Shown: one piece after another, positions 1 to 11,671 of the stretch
Position numbering within the stretch: the stretch's first letter is position 1
Layout of the letters: each line of letters starts with the position of its first letter
Assembly (NCBI GenBank): GCA_021234155.1
Contig: JAJEKV010000039.1
Coordinates: 13,400,241-13,464,240 of the forward strand
Source: Isoetes taiwanensis
Lineage: Eukaryota; Streptophyta; Lycopodiopsida; Isoetales; Isoetaceae
Length of the DNA: 64,000 nt
Direction of reading: 5' to 3'
Made by a program: the position numbers and the translations under genes
The notes under the pieces: generated by a model
What the model was told of the DNA's origin: nothing
The model's input: the letters and a program-made list of their open reading frames with translations, nothing else
The model's database searches: none

Positions 1-2297
1 AATATCGCTCCCCAGTCAGAAATGGATGGGAAATGGGTATTTTCAGGTTCTGCAGTCTTTGGACTTTGATTTGTAGAGGATTGCTCATCTAGCGCTTCCT
101 CAATCACTCCCCTAGCCATAGTTTAAATAACACTAAGACAAATTCCAGGAAGGGATCCCGGTAGGACCTCCAAATATGTTTCTCACTAGCCTGGATCTTG
201 TGAGAACACACTCGGAGAAAATGAAATTCAATGGGTTAGGACCTCCAGGCCACTAATAAGCAGGCGGCCTCTGCTATATATTCCTTTCGTACATGTATAC
301 AACCATAAAAATCAATCCTCTTATGCTAAGAAACCAAGAGCCATTCAAGAAATCATGCTTCTCCATACAGTAAATTTCATAAACATGCACCAAGTCTCTT
401 ACTTTTTTTTTTTTAGAATGCAACAAGCAATGTCTACATAAAATTTCGATGATGCATGCCTACCGTGTGATGCATACAAACAGAATATTTCATACAACAC
501 AATGCTCTTTATCCTTTATGATAAATTAAGAATTTTATGTTGATCAAAGGACTTAGCTGCTTAAAGATTTTGCCTAAACAAAGGGGATCTAGGTGGATAT
601 CAATGCCAAATCCCAGATAATCGCTTAACTCAGTGCTCAACCTATGCTGCTGCTTGCCAATTAAGATATGCCCTCAAGTGTAAGACCAAGGGAATTTTCA
701 AAGCAAGAAAAATCAGATCACCACTTAAGGAATTGAAAACTAACTGTCAGCAGAATATAAGAGTGAAAACATCAAGCACTGTTAACTTGTACATGAGCAT
801 AATTTTAGAATAGAAAGGTAAATGTATTGCTCATAACAGTTTAGAATTTATGGATAACAAAAGGAAAGGAGATGCTCATAAAAGTTCAGAATTTATGGAT
901 AACAAAATAGAAGGAGATGAGATGTGATGTAATTGTCTGGACTGTCACCAAAATGCCACAATAACAGTAACAATTCACAAGTGAATCAACCAACAAGCGA
1001 AATCAAAGTTCAGATTTTTCACAAAATACCAGGGATGTGTCATAGCCATCATAGAAGTCTTCAATCTTCAAGCAATTGCAGCACACAGGCATCTTCACCA
1101 CATAAATGTAGCTTCCTCCAAGGTTTCGGTAGAGCAATATCCTCCAAAATACGGCCTTGTGAAGGAAACCCTCTGTGCAAAGACTACCTGGATCCAAAAC
1201 AGCCGCAGCACTTCTTCTGTAGCCGATCAGATGGGGAAAATGCATGCCTCTTGTCTCTTTTGTTGCAGTCCCATCCAAAAACAGCCTCCAATCATCTCGG
1301 AAACCCACTTCTGTAACAGATCCTTCTTTCTTTTTACGGAACCGACATACATGCCATGGATTTTGGACAGATAAGGATAAGGACGTTTTCTGTAAGGGCA
1401 TTTCCTAAGCAAGTGGATATCTTTGAAAATCAACAAGGTAAAAAAAGGCAATGTAGTTTAGAAACAAAAAGGCTTTTGGCTACGTTGAAACATGGCACCA
1501 TAAAAATATCATGCATATTTTTGGGAGACGATTGATAAGGATATGATTGGCTTAATATAGCTCATGTTTATCCACCATGGTCATATAAGGTAATATAAGG
1601 AGGAGGCACAAGGGCATTCATGCAATAAAAACTTTTCTTTCTTTGTCTTTTTTTTGTTTCAAAGGTAAAGGAAAATGAAAGCCAAAAAACAATGCACGGC
1701 AACACTTTTTTGTCTTTTTCAATATCAAGGGGGAAAGCAACAAGACAACCCCTTTTTTTCTTTTTTTTTTGGATCTTTTTTTTGGCAAATAAAGATGTAG
1801 GAAAAGAAAGCAAATGGCCCAGATTGTGCTCCATGGACTAGACATTGATACCCCCTTTTCTTTTGCTCTTATGGTTACAAGGAAGAACTCCATGGAAATA
1901 TAAGAACACTACATGGGCATTAGAACATGGGCATTAGAATGAGGGCAGGAGAAGGTCTCATAGATGCATGGGATGGAATATATGAAACAAGAATAGGAAA
2001 AAGCCTTTTAAGGTGCATGGCATGGAACATGGAATAGAAGGGCAAAATATAGAGAAAAACCATGGCAAACCTTTCTTTCCTTAGAAACTTGCGCAAACAC
2101 CAAACTTCACTTGGCTAACTTGTATCCTCGTCAAACACTTACTTCTGCAAATCCACTGCCCGCATCTTCTATGATGGTATGATATCCCTTGTACTCTGCT
2201 ATTATCTGACCTGAATTGCTTGATTGTTCACCTGCTAAATGCAAACTAGATGAGCTAACAATTAGTGCTAGATAAAAAGAAACTAGAGACAAGACAT
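1..2297. other. No recognisable gene; AT-rich intergenic DNA
   Basis: Six-frame reading gives only short ORFs (the longest about 130 codons near 930-1400, overlapping on both strands) with no family motif. The stretch holds T-rich runs (about 404-414 and 1,640-1,790), ATGG-rich low-complexity sequence near 1,900-2,050 and one short tandem duplication listed separately. I see no splice-bounded exon series. Confidence 0.6.
828..917. repeat. Two-copy 45-bp tandem duplication
   Basis: The block starting TGCTCATAACAG at 828 is repeated at 873 (TGCTCATAAAAG) with a few substitutions. Both copies share AGAATTTATGGATAACAAAA followed by a purine run. No function is suggested. Confidence 0.8.
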
Positions 2298-2309
2298 GAT
2301 GGCTACTCG

Positions 2310-3331
2310 CAAGAGTAAGCCATCAGATTCCAAGCCCAAGTGGATTCATCACACGTGAGTTTATGAATGGGGTCAGCTATAGCTGCAAGTCCAGGAATGA
2401 AGGTGGAATAGTAATTTACCTTACCCAGGAAAGGGTAAAAGCATGAAAGGGTGTACGTACATTGTACTGAATTGATGTACAAATATGGATACTTTTCACG
2501 TACATTTTGGTTATTTTTTATTTGTATAAACATATACTTTTCGATTTTATGTACTTTGCATATACATTTAAGCTAAATTTCGGATATGTTTTGGCTATGC
2601 ATGTACTTTTTGGGTACTTTGGGTGATTTGTGTAATATAGCCACATGTACCAAAAGGGATACATTTATAGACACCCTTTCATGCTTTTACCCGAAAGAGC
2701 GTGTCTCTTTGATATTAGACGGTGCTTGAGCTTTCAGTACACAACTGATTTTAGCGGGATCAGTGGTGATGCCTTCTTTACTGACCACATGACCCAACAG
2801 AACGCCTGAGGTGACGCAGAAAGTGCACTTCTCAGGATTGAGACTAATGCCAGATTCATCACATTTTTGAAAGACAAGCTCCAATTTGTCCAAATCCATG
2901 GAGCTGTAGGCAGAAAAATCATCTTGGAAGATCTGAAGAAAAGGTTTATCCTTCATAAAGTCGTGAAAGACGGAGAGCATTATGCGCTGAAAGGTTGAAG
3001 GAGAGTTTGACAAACCAAAAGGGACCACCTTGTAGGCAAAAGTGCCCCACGGGGTGGTGAAGGTAGTTTTGAGTTGATCTTCTTGCTTGATAGAAATTTG
3101 ATTGTACCCCGAAAAACCATCCATGAAAGAGTACATCTCATGACCAGCAACTTCTTCAAGAACCTGGTCAGTAAAGGGAAGCGGAAAGTGATCACGCTCC
3201 GTGGCTTGATTGAGTTTTCTGTAATCCACGCAAACGCGGATCTTACCATTGTGTTTGAGAGCAATGACGATGGGGCTCACCCATTCAGAATGTTTGACCT
3301 CATAAATCAGGCCAGCAGGTGGCGTGAACAT
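2310..3331 (-). pseudogene. Ty3/gypsy reverse transcriptase fragment, interrupted by a MITE
   Basis: The polymerase palm is visible: a motif like SPIVIALKHNGKIRVCVDYR (fingers), the catalytic-Asp segment YSFMDGFSGYNQI, the PFGLSNSPSTFQR block and the Q-D-D metal-binding pair (FLQIFQDDF), then LGHVVSKEGITTDP. The frame runs to SNIKETRSF at 2,693, is broken by the 260-bp MITE, and resumes at 2,432 as FLGKVNYYSTFIPGL, the usual gypsy continuation. A four-base TTTC is duplicated at the break. The protein would copy the element RNA into cDNA inside a virus-like particle. Without RNase H and integrase this copy cannot be autonomous. Confidence 0.88.
2433..2692. mobile_element. MITE copy 1, 22-bp perfect TIRs, 4-bp TSD
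   Basis: The element is 260 bp, AT-rich and non-coding. Its ends are perfect 22-bp inverted repeats: 2,433-2,454 (GGGTAAAAGCATGAAAGG...) and 2,671-2,692 (...CCTTTCATGCTTTTACCC). GAAA flanks it on both sides. It sits inside a gypsy RT frame that resumes after the insert, which independently fixes the boundaries. Related copies are at 6,505-6,760 (opposite orientation) and about 3,886-4,031 (degenerate). A 4-bp TSD does not fit Stowaway (2), Tourist (3), hAT (8) or Mutator (9). I do not assign a superfamily. Confidence 0.92.
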
Positions 3332-5546
3332 TGGCTAAGGTTCGACCTTCCGCAGCCTGCATGAGTTTCAGAATACTTTGTCTCACTTTAGGCATGACGT
3401 GAGGCATGAGTTTGTCAAGATCAGGTGCGAAGTGAACTTTTTTATCATCTTCATGAGGGACTGTTTCTACAGCAAAAGCAGGTTGCGTGTCATGAGGAAT
3501 GATGGTCAAAGGGTGTGAAGCCCGTGGGTGACGTGAGACAAGACCAACCCAATTGGACTGTTGGACGGGAGGGTTGAGAGCCTGATAAATCTCCTCCTGA
3601 GCTTGTTGATCCATAGGATTGGAAGTAGACACGGCTTGCTGAGGTCGCTGTTGTTGAGGCGGCCGAGGAGGCTTTCTCAAAACAGGACGAGGGCCTTGTT
3701 TACCATTGGCCACCCAGAGTTGATAAGCCGTGAGACGGACAAAAGCTAGTTGATTTGAACCCGGAAGTTGAACTTGAACTTGAGGAAGTTGAGGACATGC
3801 CGTGGTGGTGTGACCCCATTCATGGCAATGATAACATTGAGCTTTTGAAGGATCAAAGGCGTGGGCGAAAGGGTTGCCTTGTCCCCAAATATGGATACTT
3901 CCGAGATTTTTTATTTGTATAAACATATACTTTTCGATTTTATGTACTTTGCATATACATTTAAGCTAAATTTCGGATATGTTTTGGCTATGTTGTACTT
4001 TTTGGATATTTGGGTGAGACACCCTTCATGGCTGATTGAGATAATCAAGAGTTGGATATGGTCGAGGGCTGATATGTTGTTGTTGAGGAGTGGTCTGGAC
4101 TTGAAAGACCATTTTATTGCGAAAAGGTGTAGGATGAGAACGAGTGCATTCTTCCGTGGCGTGATTGCACATATTGCATCTTTTACAATGAGGAGGGCCA
4201 TTGGAGGAGTTGCATTCATTGGCCAGATGACCTTGATATTTACAAATAGTGCACCAGATGTGAGCGTTGGGGATTTGCTTGTCGAGGTCGAAACGTAGTT
4301 CCGGGGAACCATGACGGGGCATGAAAGGGAGTTCCCGGAGAGCAACACCAGAAGAAACATTTACCGAAAGTGATTGACCAATTCAATGGCCCGCCCAAAG
4401 ATTTGGGGCCGCAGTATTCTCATCATGAGTCGAATGGCGGGGGGAAGGCTCCCCGAAAACCGGGACGGAAACCGGCTTTGCGTGGGGTACTCCTGGAGTT
4501 TACTGACGAGAATGTGAAGTACGGTCCGCAAAATCCCTGGCGGACTCCGTGGGTTCTTGCTAAAGGTCATTTAGTTGCTTGAGAAGTAATTGATCATCGT
4601 TAAATGGTGCCATAATGAGACGTAAAGGCGCTTTCATTTCTTGCCAACTTTGTTTCCAAAGTGACTCTTATTGGCCATTAACCACCGATGAGGGGCCTAC
4701 GTAGCGTGGTCGAAAGATATGAAATTTGAGTTGTGGTTGCGCATGACCATTCAGAATGGCCAAGGCTTCAAATTCCTCCATGTGGGCTTGAGCACTCTGA
4801 TCCAGAGGTTTGCCTTTAGTGTTACCAAAGGTGGGATAAGTCGCCTTCAAATTATGAGAGGGCGATGAAGGCTGAATCGGGCGATAGATAGGTGGATTCT
4901 ATTGGGATATGTAGAAGCATAGAGAGGTGGTACGGTTTGAGACCGAGAGCAAGGGGGTGGAAACTAAAAAAAACATGTGGGCCAAAGAAAAGCAAAGATC
5001 GGTGGGGAAGGGCCTTGGGAGCCATCCCTCATTAGGGCTTGAGATCGCTGGTTTGGTAGACGTGAAGAGCATGTCGAAAAGATGGGGAAGACTGAAAAGT
5101 CGAACGTGGGTAGGGCCAAAAAAGACACTTGATGGTAGCCCATCCCACCGTGAGGTGAAGAAGGTTGGGACTAAGAGGGGTGTGACCCGGGATATTGATA
5201 TAGGTGCCGCTGAGTCCGAAATAGTGAGGCGGGGCTGAATAGGGTATGTTGTGGAGATTACGGTTGAACAATGACGACACACAGGGGGAGACCCTGGTCG
5301 AGAATGAGCACGAGGGGTAGGAGGGGCCGACTGAGCTCGGGAGCGGATACGGCCACCCTCAATGTCATAGGCAGAATCATACATATCCCTCACAGCTTCG
5401 CGTCGTTGATGGCGCTCCAGGCGAGCCGCCGTTTGGCAGAGAAGTTCTTGAGGAGTGAAACCTCGAGCCGACATGAGTGAAGAAAGATCGGACTGGCGGC
5501 AGCATGATAATGTTTGGGGTTCTGGTTCGAACTCCCCGCAAGACAA
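3300..5546 (-). pseudogene. Ty3/gypsy gag remnant with at least three zinc knuckles
   Basis: Gag packages element RNA. Three CCHC-type knuckles are readable on the minus strand: CTICKYQGHLANEC and a CxxC-NHATEEC knuckle between 4,322 and 4,030, and CYHCHEWGHTTTAC near 3,800-3,845. Upstream pieces include a segment at 4,668-4,850 (AQAHMEEFEALAILNGHAQ) and an Arg/Ser/Pro-rich N-terminal part near 5,270-5,500. Frames change at least twice and a degenerate MITE sits between the second and third knuckles. Multiple knuckles are more than the usual one or two. Frameshifts make the exact protein length unknowable. Confidence 0.7.
3886..4031. mobile_element. MITE copy 2, truncated
   Basis: About 145 bp matching the interior of copy 1 (CAAATATGGATACTT, then the TTTGTATAAACATATACTTT... 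and ATTTAAGCTAAATTTCGG segments). It ends in a decayed right terminus GACACCCTTCATG; the left TIR is missing. It lies inside the gypsy-1 gag, between the second and third zinc knuckles. Confidence 0.8.
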
Positions 5547-6504
5547 CCGTGAGGACCTTGTATCTAACAGGAGAATCCGGGAGCTATGTCACGCGGGATT
5601 TGCAAGAAAAGAACAAGAAAAAGAGAACAGAACAAAAAGAGAACAATGAGATCACAATAATGAGAACAACTTCCTTGATGTCAATGAAAATACATGAGCT
5701 CTCGCAATCGAGAGAAAACTGATATGAGACAAGACTCAAACTCATCTAAAAACTAGAGCGCTAGCTCTACTCATATATATAGTACAATGGCCTTTGGCCC
5801 AATATAGACACTCTGCCTGATTTCGGTGCCGACTCCTGGAAGGAGGCCTGATTTGCAGGAATGCTGGCGGTGCCTCTTGAAGTGCCTGAAATCACGCTGA
5901 CGCTGACGGAGGCGGTGACGGGCCGTCACTTGTCTTAGCACCTCCTCTTGACGCCAGGCGTGGTCTTAGTCTGCGTGGTCTGCTTGGTCTTCTGCTGGGC
6001 CTTTGACGACTGACCCGTGCCTGGTTGTGAATCCTTGGCCTTGACTTGGTCCGTCGTATGCATGAATAGTCCTGTACCTGGAGGCACAGGACTAACAAAC
6101 CCGAACTTCTAATTGTTCTTTCCTTATAAATTGCTCTTTTCTTGATAGTTCATCAAGAACCGCTTTGGTTTCAATCAAAAAGCGGCATCTACTACCTGCA
6201 GATTAAAATAATAGGGATCAACATCACATGTAGAACATGATCGTGTCATTCATGTAATCAGATCAAAATAAGCTTAGAAATCGAGTCCAATCTCCTATCT
6301 TATAATTATAAACAGTTTAAATACTCAAGAGGGCAATGAGAATGAGGGTTTGTGTTTGTACAGTTTCTATTTGGTGAGTACACACAATCCCGGGATCAGA
6401 TAGGCTCTGACAAAAAGATCTGCTCCGGATAAAACTCAAAGCAAGGACGACTGGCCATTTTTTCACGTTGGAGCTCAGTTAGAACAGCTAAAAGATCAAC
6501 CTCA
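5547..6504. other. Gene-free stretch, possible 5' LTR/leader of gypsy-1
   Basis: No supported ORF. A TATATATA run at about 5,774-5,781 and a GC-richer block at 5,820-6,090 could be LTR promoter and R/U5 sequence of the minus-strand gypsy element. I found neither a PBS nor a second copy that would prove it. Confidence 0.3.
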
Positions 6505-6760
6505 AAAAGCATGAAAGGGTGTCTATAAATGTATCCCTTTTGGTACATGTGGCTATATTACACAAATCACCCAAAGTACCCAAAAAGTACATGCATAGCC
6601 AAAACATATCCAAAATTTAGCTTAAATGTATATGCAAAGTACATAAAATCGAAAAGTGCATGTTTATACAAATAAAAAATAACCAAAATGTACGTGAAAA
6701 GTATCCATATTTGTACATCAATTCAGTACAATGTACGTACACCCTTTCATGCTTTTACCC
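6505..6760. mobile_element. MITE copy 3, inverted relative to copy 1
   Basis: The sequence is the reverse complement of copy 1 over essentially its full length. The right TIR is intact (...CATGCTTTTACCC ending at 6,760). The left end is preserved only from AAAAGCATGAAAGGGTGT; the outer four bases differ. No clear TSD can be called because the left edge is changed. Confidence 0.88.
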
Positions 6761-7146
6761 GACACTTTTGTCTTCAGAAGCTCCGTTATGTGGTTTGCAT
6801 CATCCTGGTACCTTCTTAAATCCCGCACTACCTGTTGCACTTCCCTGCTCAAACCCTTCCTACTGCGCCATAGCGGTCCTCGAGGCCTTGGTAGCCTTTC
6901 AGCTTTCAAGTCGCTGAAATACCTTATTATATGAAGCTGGGGAAATAATAATATGGATCTGACCTCTTGTGCTTTTGTTAATACAGTGCAGATGCTTCTG
7001 TCTCGGTTCAACATTCTCAAATCCGTCGAGCTTTCCAAAATTGGTATCGAGGATTTGAAGCCACAGAGCCATGTCCAATTCAAAAATATTTGCCGATATC
7101 TGCCCTGCCTTGTACTCCAGATGCTTGGACGAAGACTGAATCTCAT
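6761..7146 (-). CDS. Unidentified ORF fragment beside MITE copy 3
   Basis: An open frame of about 128 codons reads into the MITE at its 3' end. Its composition is protein-like: charged, with a helix-forming stretch such as LSREVQQVVRDLRRYQDDA near the C-terminus. I do not recognise a family. It could be the end of a host exon truncated by the MITE, or chance. No start context, splice site or partner exon is clear. Confidence 0.25.
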
Positions 7147-7362
7147 CTCGTTAAAACCTTAGGTTTCAAAATGGAACACATTGGCCGGTGAGTGAAACCG
7201 GCCTGAAAACTTACTACACTGCAATGACATGTATACTCCAGCCAGCTAGTTGAACATAAGCATCCGGCATGCATAAGAACTAGCTGAAATAAGGGTCCGG
7301 TGTGTATAAAAATTTCATTTTAAATGTGCGGCTCTCGGTATCTTTCAGTACCTGTGAATCCG

Positions 7363-9660
7363 ATAGAATAAATAGAATAGAATAGAATAGTTTTTTTATC
7401 GTCCACTGAGACCAATCGGCCTATGGGACCCGAAGGGCCTTGACAAACTTATTCTTGTCGGGTTAAAACCCCCCAGAAGAAGGGTTTTCGAGGGAAAACC
7501 GTGGGCGCATAAGAATCTTTGTCAACCGCATAAGTATACATCATCATGAAATAAATGTGTATGTACATGTCAAGTCGTGCGAGGACATAGCTGATCTCGC
7601 ATGTCCATGACCTCCCCGGTATGATCCTAGCATCCGTCACGGATCGCCGTGGCTCAATGTCACATGTAGCGGCGGGCCGCGGCGACCAACTTCGGCATAA
7701 GATAGCGTCCGGGATTTGATCATATCTTTGGGCAACTTTGAAGGGTATGAGATTCATCCTCAATGACTCCCATTTGGCGGCATTGATGAGCATGTCCCCG
7801 TGGCTCACCAATCCATCTACTTTGTCTCAATTGAAGATGATGTGCCCCAATGCGAATGGAGGCAATGAGTCTCAAGCGTCTTTCCATGGGCAAGTGGGTG
7901 CGCAGTAGCATTGTGGGCCTCGTTCAATGTGGGATTTATGTGGCGCCGGTAGTGTCTTTGTCTTGACCTGTTCAAGGGCGCTGGCATCCCAAAGCTTGCT
8001 GATGAAGCAAGCGCGTCAAGATATTGCCTCAAGCTATGGCGATCCGCCTTTGTTTGCACATGTATGCACCTGTGTTCTCGCACATTCCATCTAGCCATCC
8101 ATTGAGCTCTCTTTTTCCTCCAGAGGCCTTGAGGCGTTGTGGCCCCATTGCCATGATATAAGCTAGTTTTGGGAGACGAGCATCGTCCATGTTGACCACC
8201 TTCGAAAAATAAAATGTGGCGATCAAGGGCTCCCTCTGAAGAGGCAAGAATCATTTTTCTGATGGGAATTTGATATGGGACTTGTGGACTTCACCCCTAG
8301 TGCTTTCATTACCAAGAAGGCTTTCTGCACCTGCTCCAAGTCATTCCAAGTAGCGAGGGATACTACTGGGCCCCATACTTCAACCCCTTATAAAAGGACA
8401 GGCTCCACTAAGACTTTGAACAGGTGTGACTGATGGGTCCAATCATACAACTCCGCTCTATGACTATTGTTTTGCATTGCATATAGTGCTTTCCAGCCCG
8501 CCGTAACTTCGTAGCCGTATGGATGTGTCCCAAAGCATAGTAGGCGGAAACTCCACTCCCAAATATTTGTATGTGGATGCTACTTCCACATTCTCGCCCC
8601 TCGAACGGAAGGAGGGGGATCCTCTACCGTCGTGGAAGATGATATGAAAACCACCTTAGTCTTGGCCAAGTTGACGTGCATATCCGTCCGCTTGGCAAAA
8701 TGTGTCCGGGCATCGAGATGTCGCTTTGCATGTCCGCTGGTGTGTAAGCTAGGAGGTCCACATCATCAGCATATATTAACTGCTTGATGATCTGGTAGAG
8801 AAGGTGAGCCCCGTCACCCCCATTATCAGCAAGCCAGCTCTCCAATTGATCAATGTAAAGCCCAAACAATGTTGGGGAGAGGGGCATCCCCGGCGAACCC
8901 CGATACTACTATTAAATGGTTGGCTTGTCGGCAACAACCGACCGAGCATCTTTCATAAAGCCCGTATTAATCGCTTTGCATTTGGCAAATCTACGGAACC
9001 CCCAAATGCATAATCTTGCCCATAGTTTTTCTTGAGGCCGCGTGTCAAATGCCTTTGCAAAATCCACGGCAACAATATAGATCCCGACGGTTCCTCGCCG
9101 TCTTCAAACTTCGAGCTTCGCGAATGTGAAGATGTGGTCAATGGTTGAGTGTCGTGGGTCTCAATCCCGCCTGGTGAGGGTCAGATCTCTGCCGCCTCTA
9201 CCCGGCCCAAATAACTTTGCTTTCGAGAATCCCGCCAAGCAATTTTTGCAAACACCGAACCCGACCATGATTGTTCGGTAGTGGGCTGGGCGGGCAAAGG
9301 GTCACCCGCCTTATAGATGGGAACAACTCGCTATTGGTCCACTGCATCGGGAAGCCTTCCTGTAATGCCTTGTTGAACAAGGCGGTCAACACTGGTATTA
9401 TGGACGGCCCTGCCCACTTAAGCAATTCTGCCTGCATGCCATCCAGGTCCGGGGCTTTCCCATTGGCAAAAAGAAAACAGATAGAAAGAAGACAGTGAGA
9501 AAAAAGGCACAACCTAAACCTTGGAGCAAGACCCACGGAGTTAGCCCTCGATTTCAAATTCGCCCCCCTGAGTAAAAACAGTCGCACACGACCAAGAAAA
9601 TCCCGCATGGGAAGGTGGAACGCCGCATGCGTCTGCACATGCGGCGTTCCTGCACGCAAC
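7363..9660 (-). mobile_element. LINE-A, degenerate non-LTR retrotransposon ORF2
   Basis: Read on the minus strand, the pieces follow LINE order. The RT fingers lie at about 9,480-9,200 (KAPDLDGMQAELLKWAG, then ALFNKALQEGF). The palm is at 8,887-8,624 (MPLSPTLFGLYIDQLESWL, then the catalytic YADD in IYADDVDLLAY). A C-terminal zf-RVT-like domain is at 7,911-7,720 (RRLRLIASIRIGAHHLQL, then a C-x-H-x-C segment). Many frameshifts separate them. The 3' end is marked by a (TATTC)n-type tail at 7,363-7,397 next to a short A-run, as expected for target-primed reverse transcription. The 5' end, with the endonuclease domain, is missing or unrecognisable. Confidence 0.85.
9617..9650. repeat. Perfect GC-rich hairpin, 13-bp stem
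   Basis: GGAACGCCGCATG and CATGCGGCGTTCC are exact inverted repeats separated by eight bases. It lies at the upstream edge of recognisable LINE-A sequence. Its role is unknown. Confidence 0.85.
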
Positions 9661-10870
9661 CCAGCACGCTCCCATTTTAATAAAGAAGATTATTGTATGA
9701 AACATTTTTCATTTGCAAGATCCCAATTAGAATAAAAAAAGCTACTTTTAGATAGAAAGGTTACACAAATACATGTATTCAAACAATAGAAGATATGTGA
9801 AATCAATTAAAGGCCATAACTCCATGCCACGTCAAAACGCACGCGGCCAATGGGGAGGCGAGCTTGTATAGAATTTTGATACCGAGCCTCCTAAGTGCCT
9901 TCCAGGTGTCATCCATAGGTAGGTTCGGCAATGCCCGTGCCTCTTGGTGTGGGTGTCAGATAGGACAGAAACAATAATGATGCTCCTGCCTTCAATTCCC
10001 GTCCAAGGTTTTTCATTCCAAAACTTAAACCACAAATTCGTGCCAAGAGAGGTCAAATCAACTGCTTGCTCCCATTCAATTGAAGTAAATTTGATGAGCT
10101 TCTCTTATTAGTAGATCTATTCTGCCACTCCATAATATTTTATATATTGTTTTGTTGCCTTATAATGGGTCAAAAAAACATACACCAAATAGTGTCAAAG
10201 ATGTGAAATAAAGTATTGTTAGTCCATTGTAAAAGAGCTAAAAAAAACAGTAGCCACGGTGTGAATATACATCTCCCTGCGGGAAAGGAAACGTGCTTTT
10301 TGCACTGTGACGACTGTTAGCTTTTTGTTCATTTTTTTCCTTTTCTTTTTATGGATTAGAAACATTTCTACTCAAAATCTGTCAAGACAGAGAAAGAATG
10401 TTTGTCTTTGATCTTCAATCCAAGAGCATAAAAAATGGAGGTGAAAATTCTGAACAGAGCAAGAAGCAAAGGGTTTAATCCAGGGCAGTATATAGAGCAA
10501 CATAACATCCGTTTGATTCTTGTCACTATTGATGCATCACCAAAATCATGCTTCATGAGTCGAAAGATGGGGTAGACCATGCAGGCCATTGCTGACCCTA
10601 TCTCAATAGTCTGCAAATCCCACAAGATTACAAGCCCCAACAAAATTATAAACTCTATGGCTACCCGTGAAAATAAAACACTTCACAGTTCATTGAAGTA
10701 CTTCTAAATTCCTCCATGAACTAGAATGTAATTTAATTCAACAATTTTAAGTTGCATGCATGTTTCTGCTAAATAACTAGACATCACTCAGGTAGCTGAA
10801 TGATATTTTGAGCTTATGAACAAAAGGCATGAACAAAAGGCTGGATCTACGATTTGAGAAGGCCATGAGC
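9661..10870. other. No supported gene
   Basis: AT-rich DNA. An ORF at 10,368-10,643 (minus, 91 codons) has a hydrophobic, protein-like composition but no family match that I recognise. A ~26-bp segment containing GGTTACACAAATACATG near 9,758 recurs near 14,267, which suggests a dispersed repeat. Confidence 0.5.
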
Positions 10871-10876
10871 AAAGAG

Positions 10877-11046
<170 letters not shown>

Positions 11047-11286
11047 GAAATGAAATGTTTAGTAATTTTGAGGCGTCATGCCACTTATAGAAAATATCAT
11101 CTAATGCATCTTCGGACAATAATGACCACAACACCACAAAATTAAAATTCTGACTAAAGTCAAAAAATTGCTTTTTTAATAAAATACGGTTTAACGATAA
11201 AAACCCGCCAGTAGGAACCAAAAATTTTCACAGACGTTAAGCATTTTTTTTTCGTCTGAACCATGAAAAAACAGCTATCATGAAAA

Positions 11287-11388
11287 ATTTTTTTTTTTTT
11301 TTTTTTGACCCCAAGCGTCTGAAAAAAAAAAAACTTTCATCGGGCGGTCTCGAACTTGAATTTAAACCATATATATATATAATATAAC

Positions 11389-11441
<53 letters not shown>

Positions 11442-11459
11442 TTAGGTTCGTGTGTGTGT

Positions 11460-11494
<35 letters not shown>

Positions 11495-11530
11495 GTTTCG
11501 AGAGAGAGAGAGAGAAAAAAATATATATAT
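11287..11530. repeat. Cluster of poly-T, (TA)n and (GA)n simple repeats
   Basis: A T-run near 11,288-11,304 is followed by (TA)n at about 11,371-11,432, (GA)n at 11,459-11,513 and a second short TA run. The cluster lies just downstream (in element orientation) of the LINE-B coding end, where a LINE 3' tail would be expected. Confidence 0.93.
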
Positions 11531-11671
11531 ATTTTTTATTAATCACGCCCCAGACACCGTTTTACTTTTTCTATGAGAAGGTTTCGCAACGCATAAAATT
11601 CCAACGTATTTTTTTTACGTTTTATAGAAAATATCATCATAAATTCATCTTCGTATAAAATGCATTAGAAC

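Larger units (their letters stand above)
2310..5546 (-). mobile_element. Degenerate Ty3/gypsy retrotransposon (gypsy-1), gag plus partial RT
   Basis: Reading down the minus strand, the order is a charged gag N-terminal part (5,546 to about 5,270), gag capsid-like pieces (4,850-4,360), zinc knuckles (4,322-3,780) and a reverse transcriptase (3,331-2,310). RNase H and integrase are absent: homology stops near 2,310, just after the RT-connection segment. Several frames are used, so the copy is dead. Two MITE copies (2,433-2,692 and about 3,886-4,031) interrupt it. I could not define its LTRs. The AT-rich stretch near 5,760-5,800 with a TATATATA run could be part of the 5' LTR, but no matching copy is present downstream. 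Confidence 0.8.

Noticed and set aside
933..1451. Overlapping ORFs of 70-130 codons on both strands
   Set aside because: No motif, no splice context and equal openness on both strands suggest chance.
5515..5545. Possible tRNA gene around GGTTCGAACTCC
   Set aside because: A T-arm-like string only; no acceptor stem, D-arm or anticodon arm could be folded around it.
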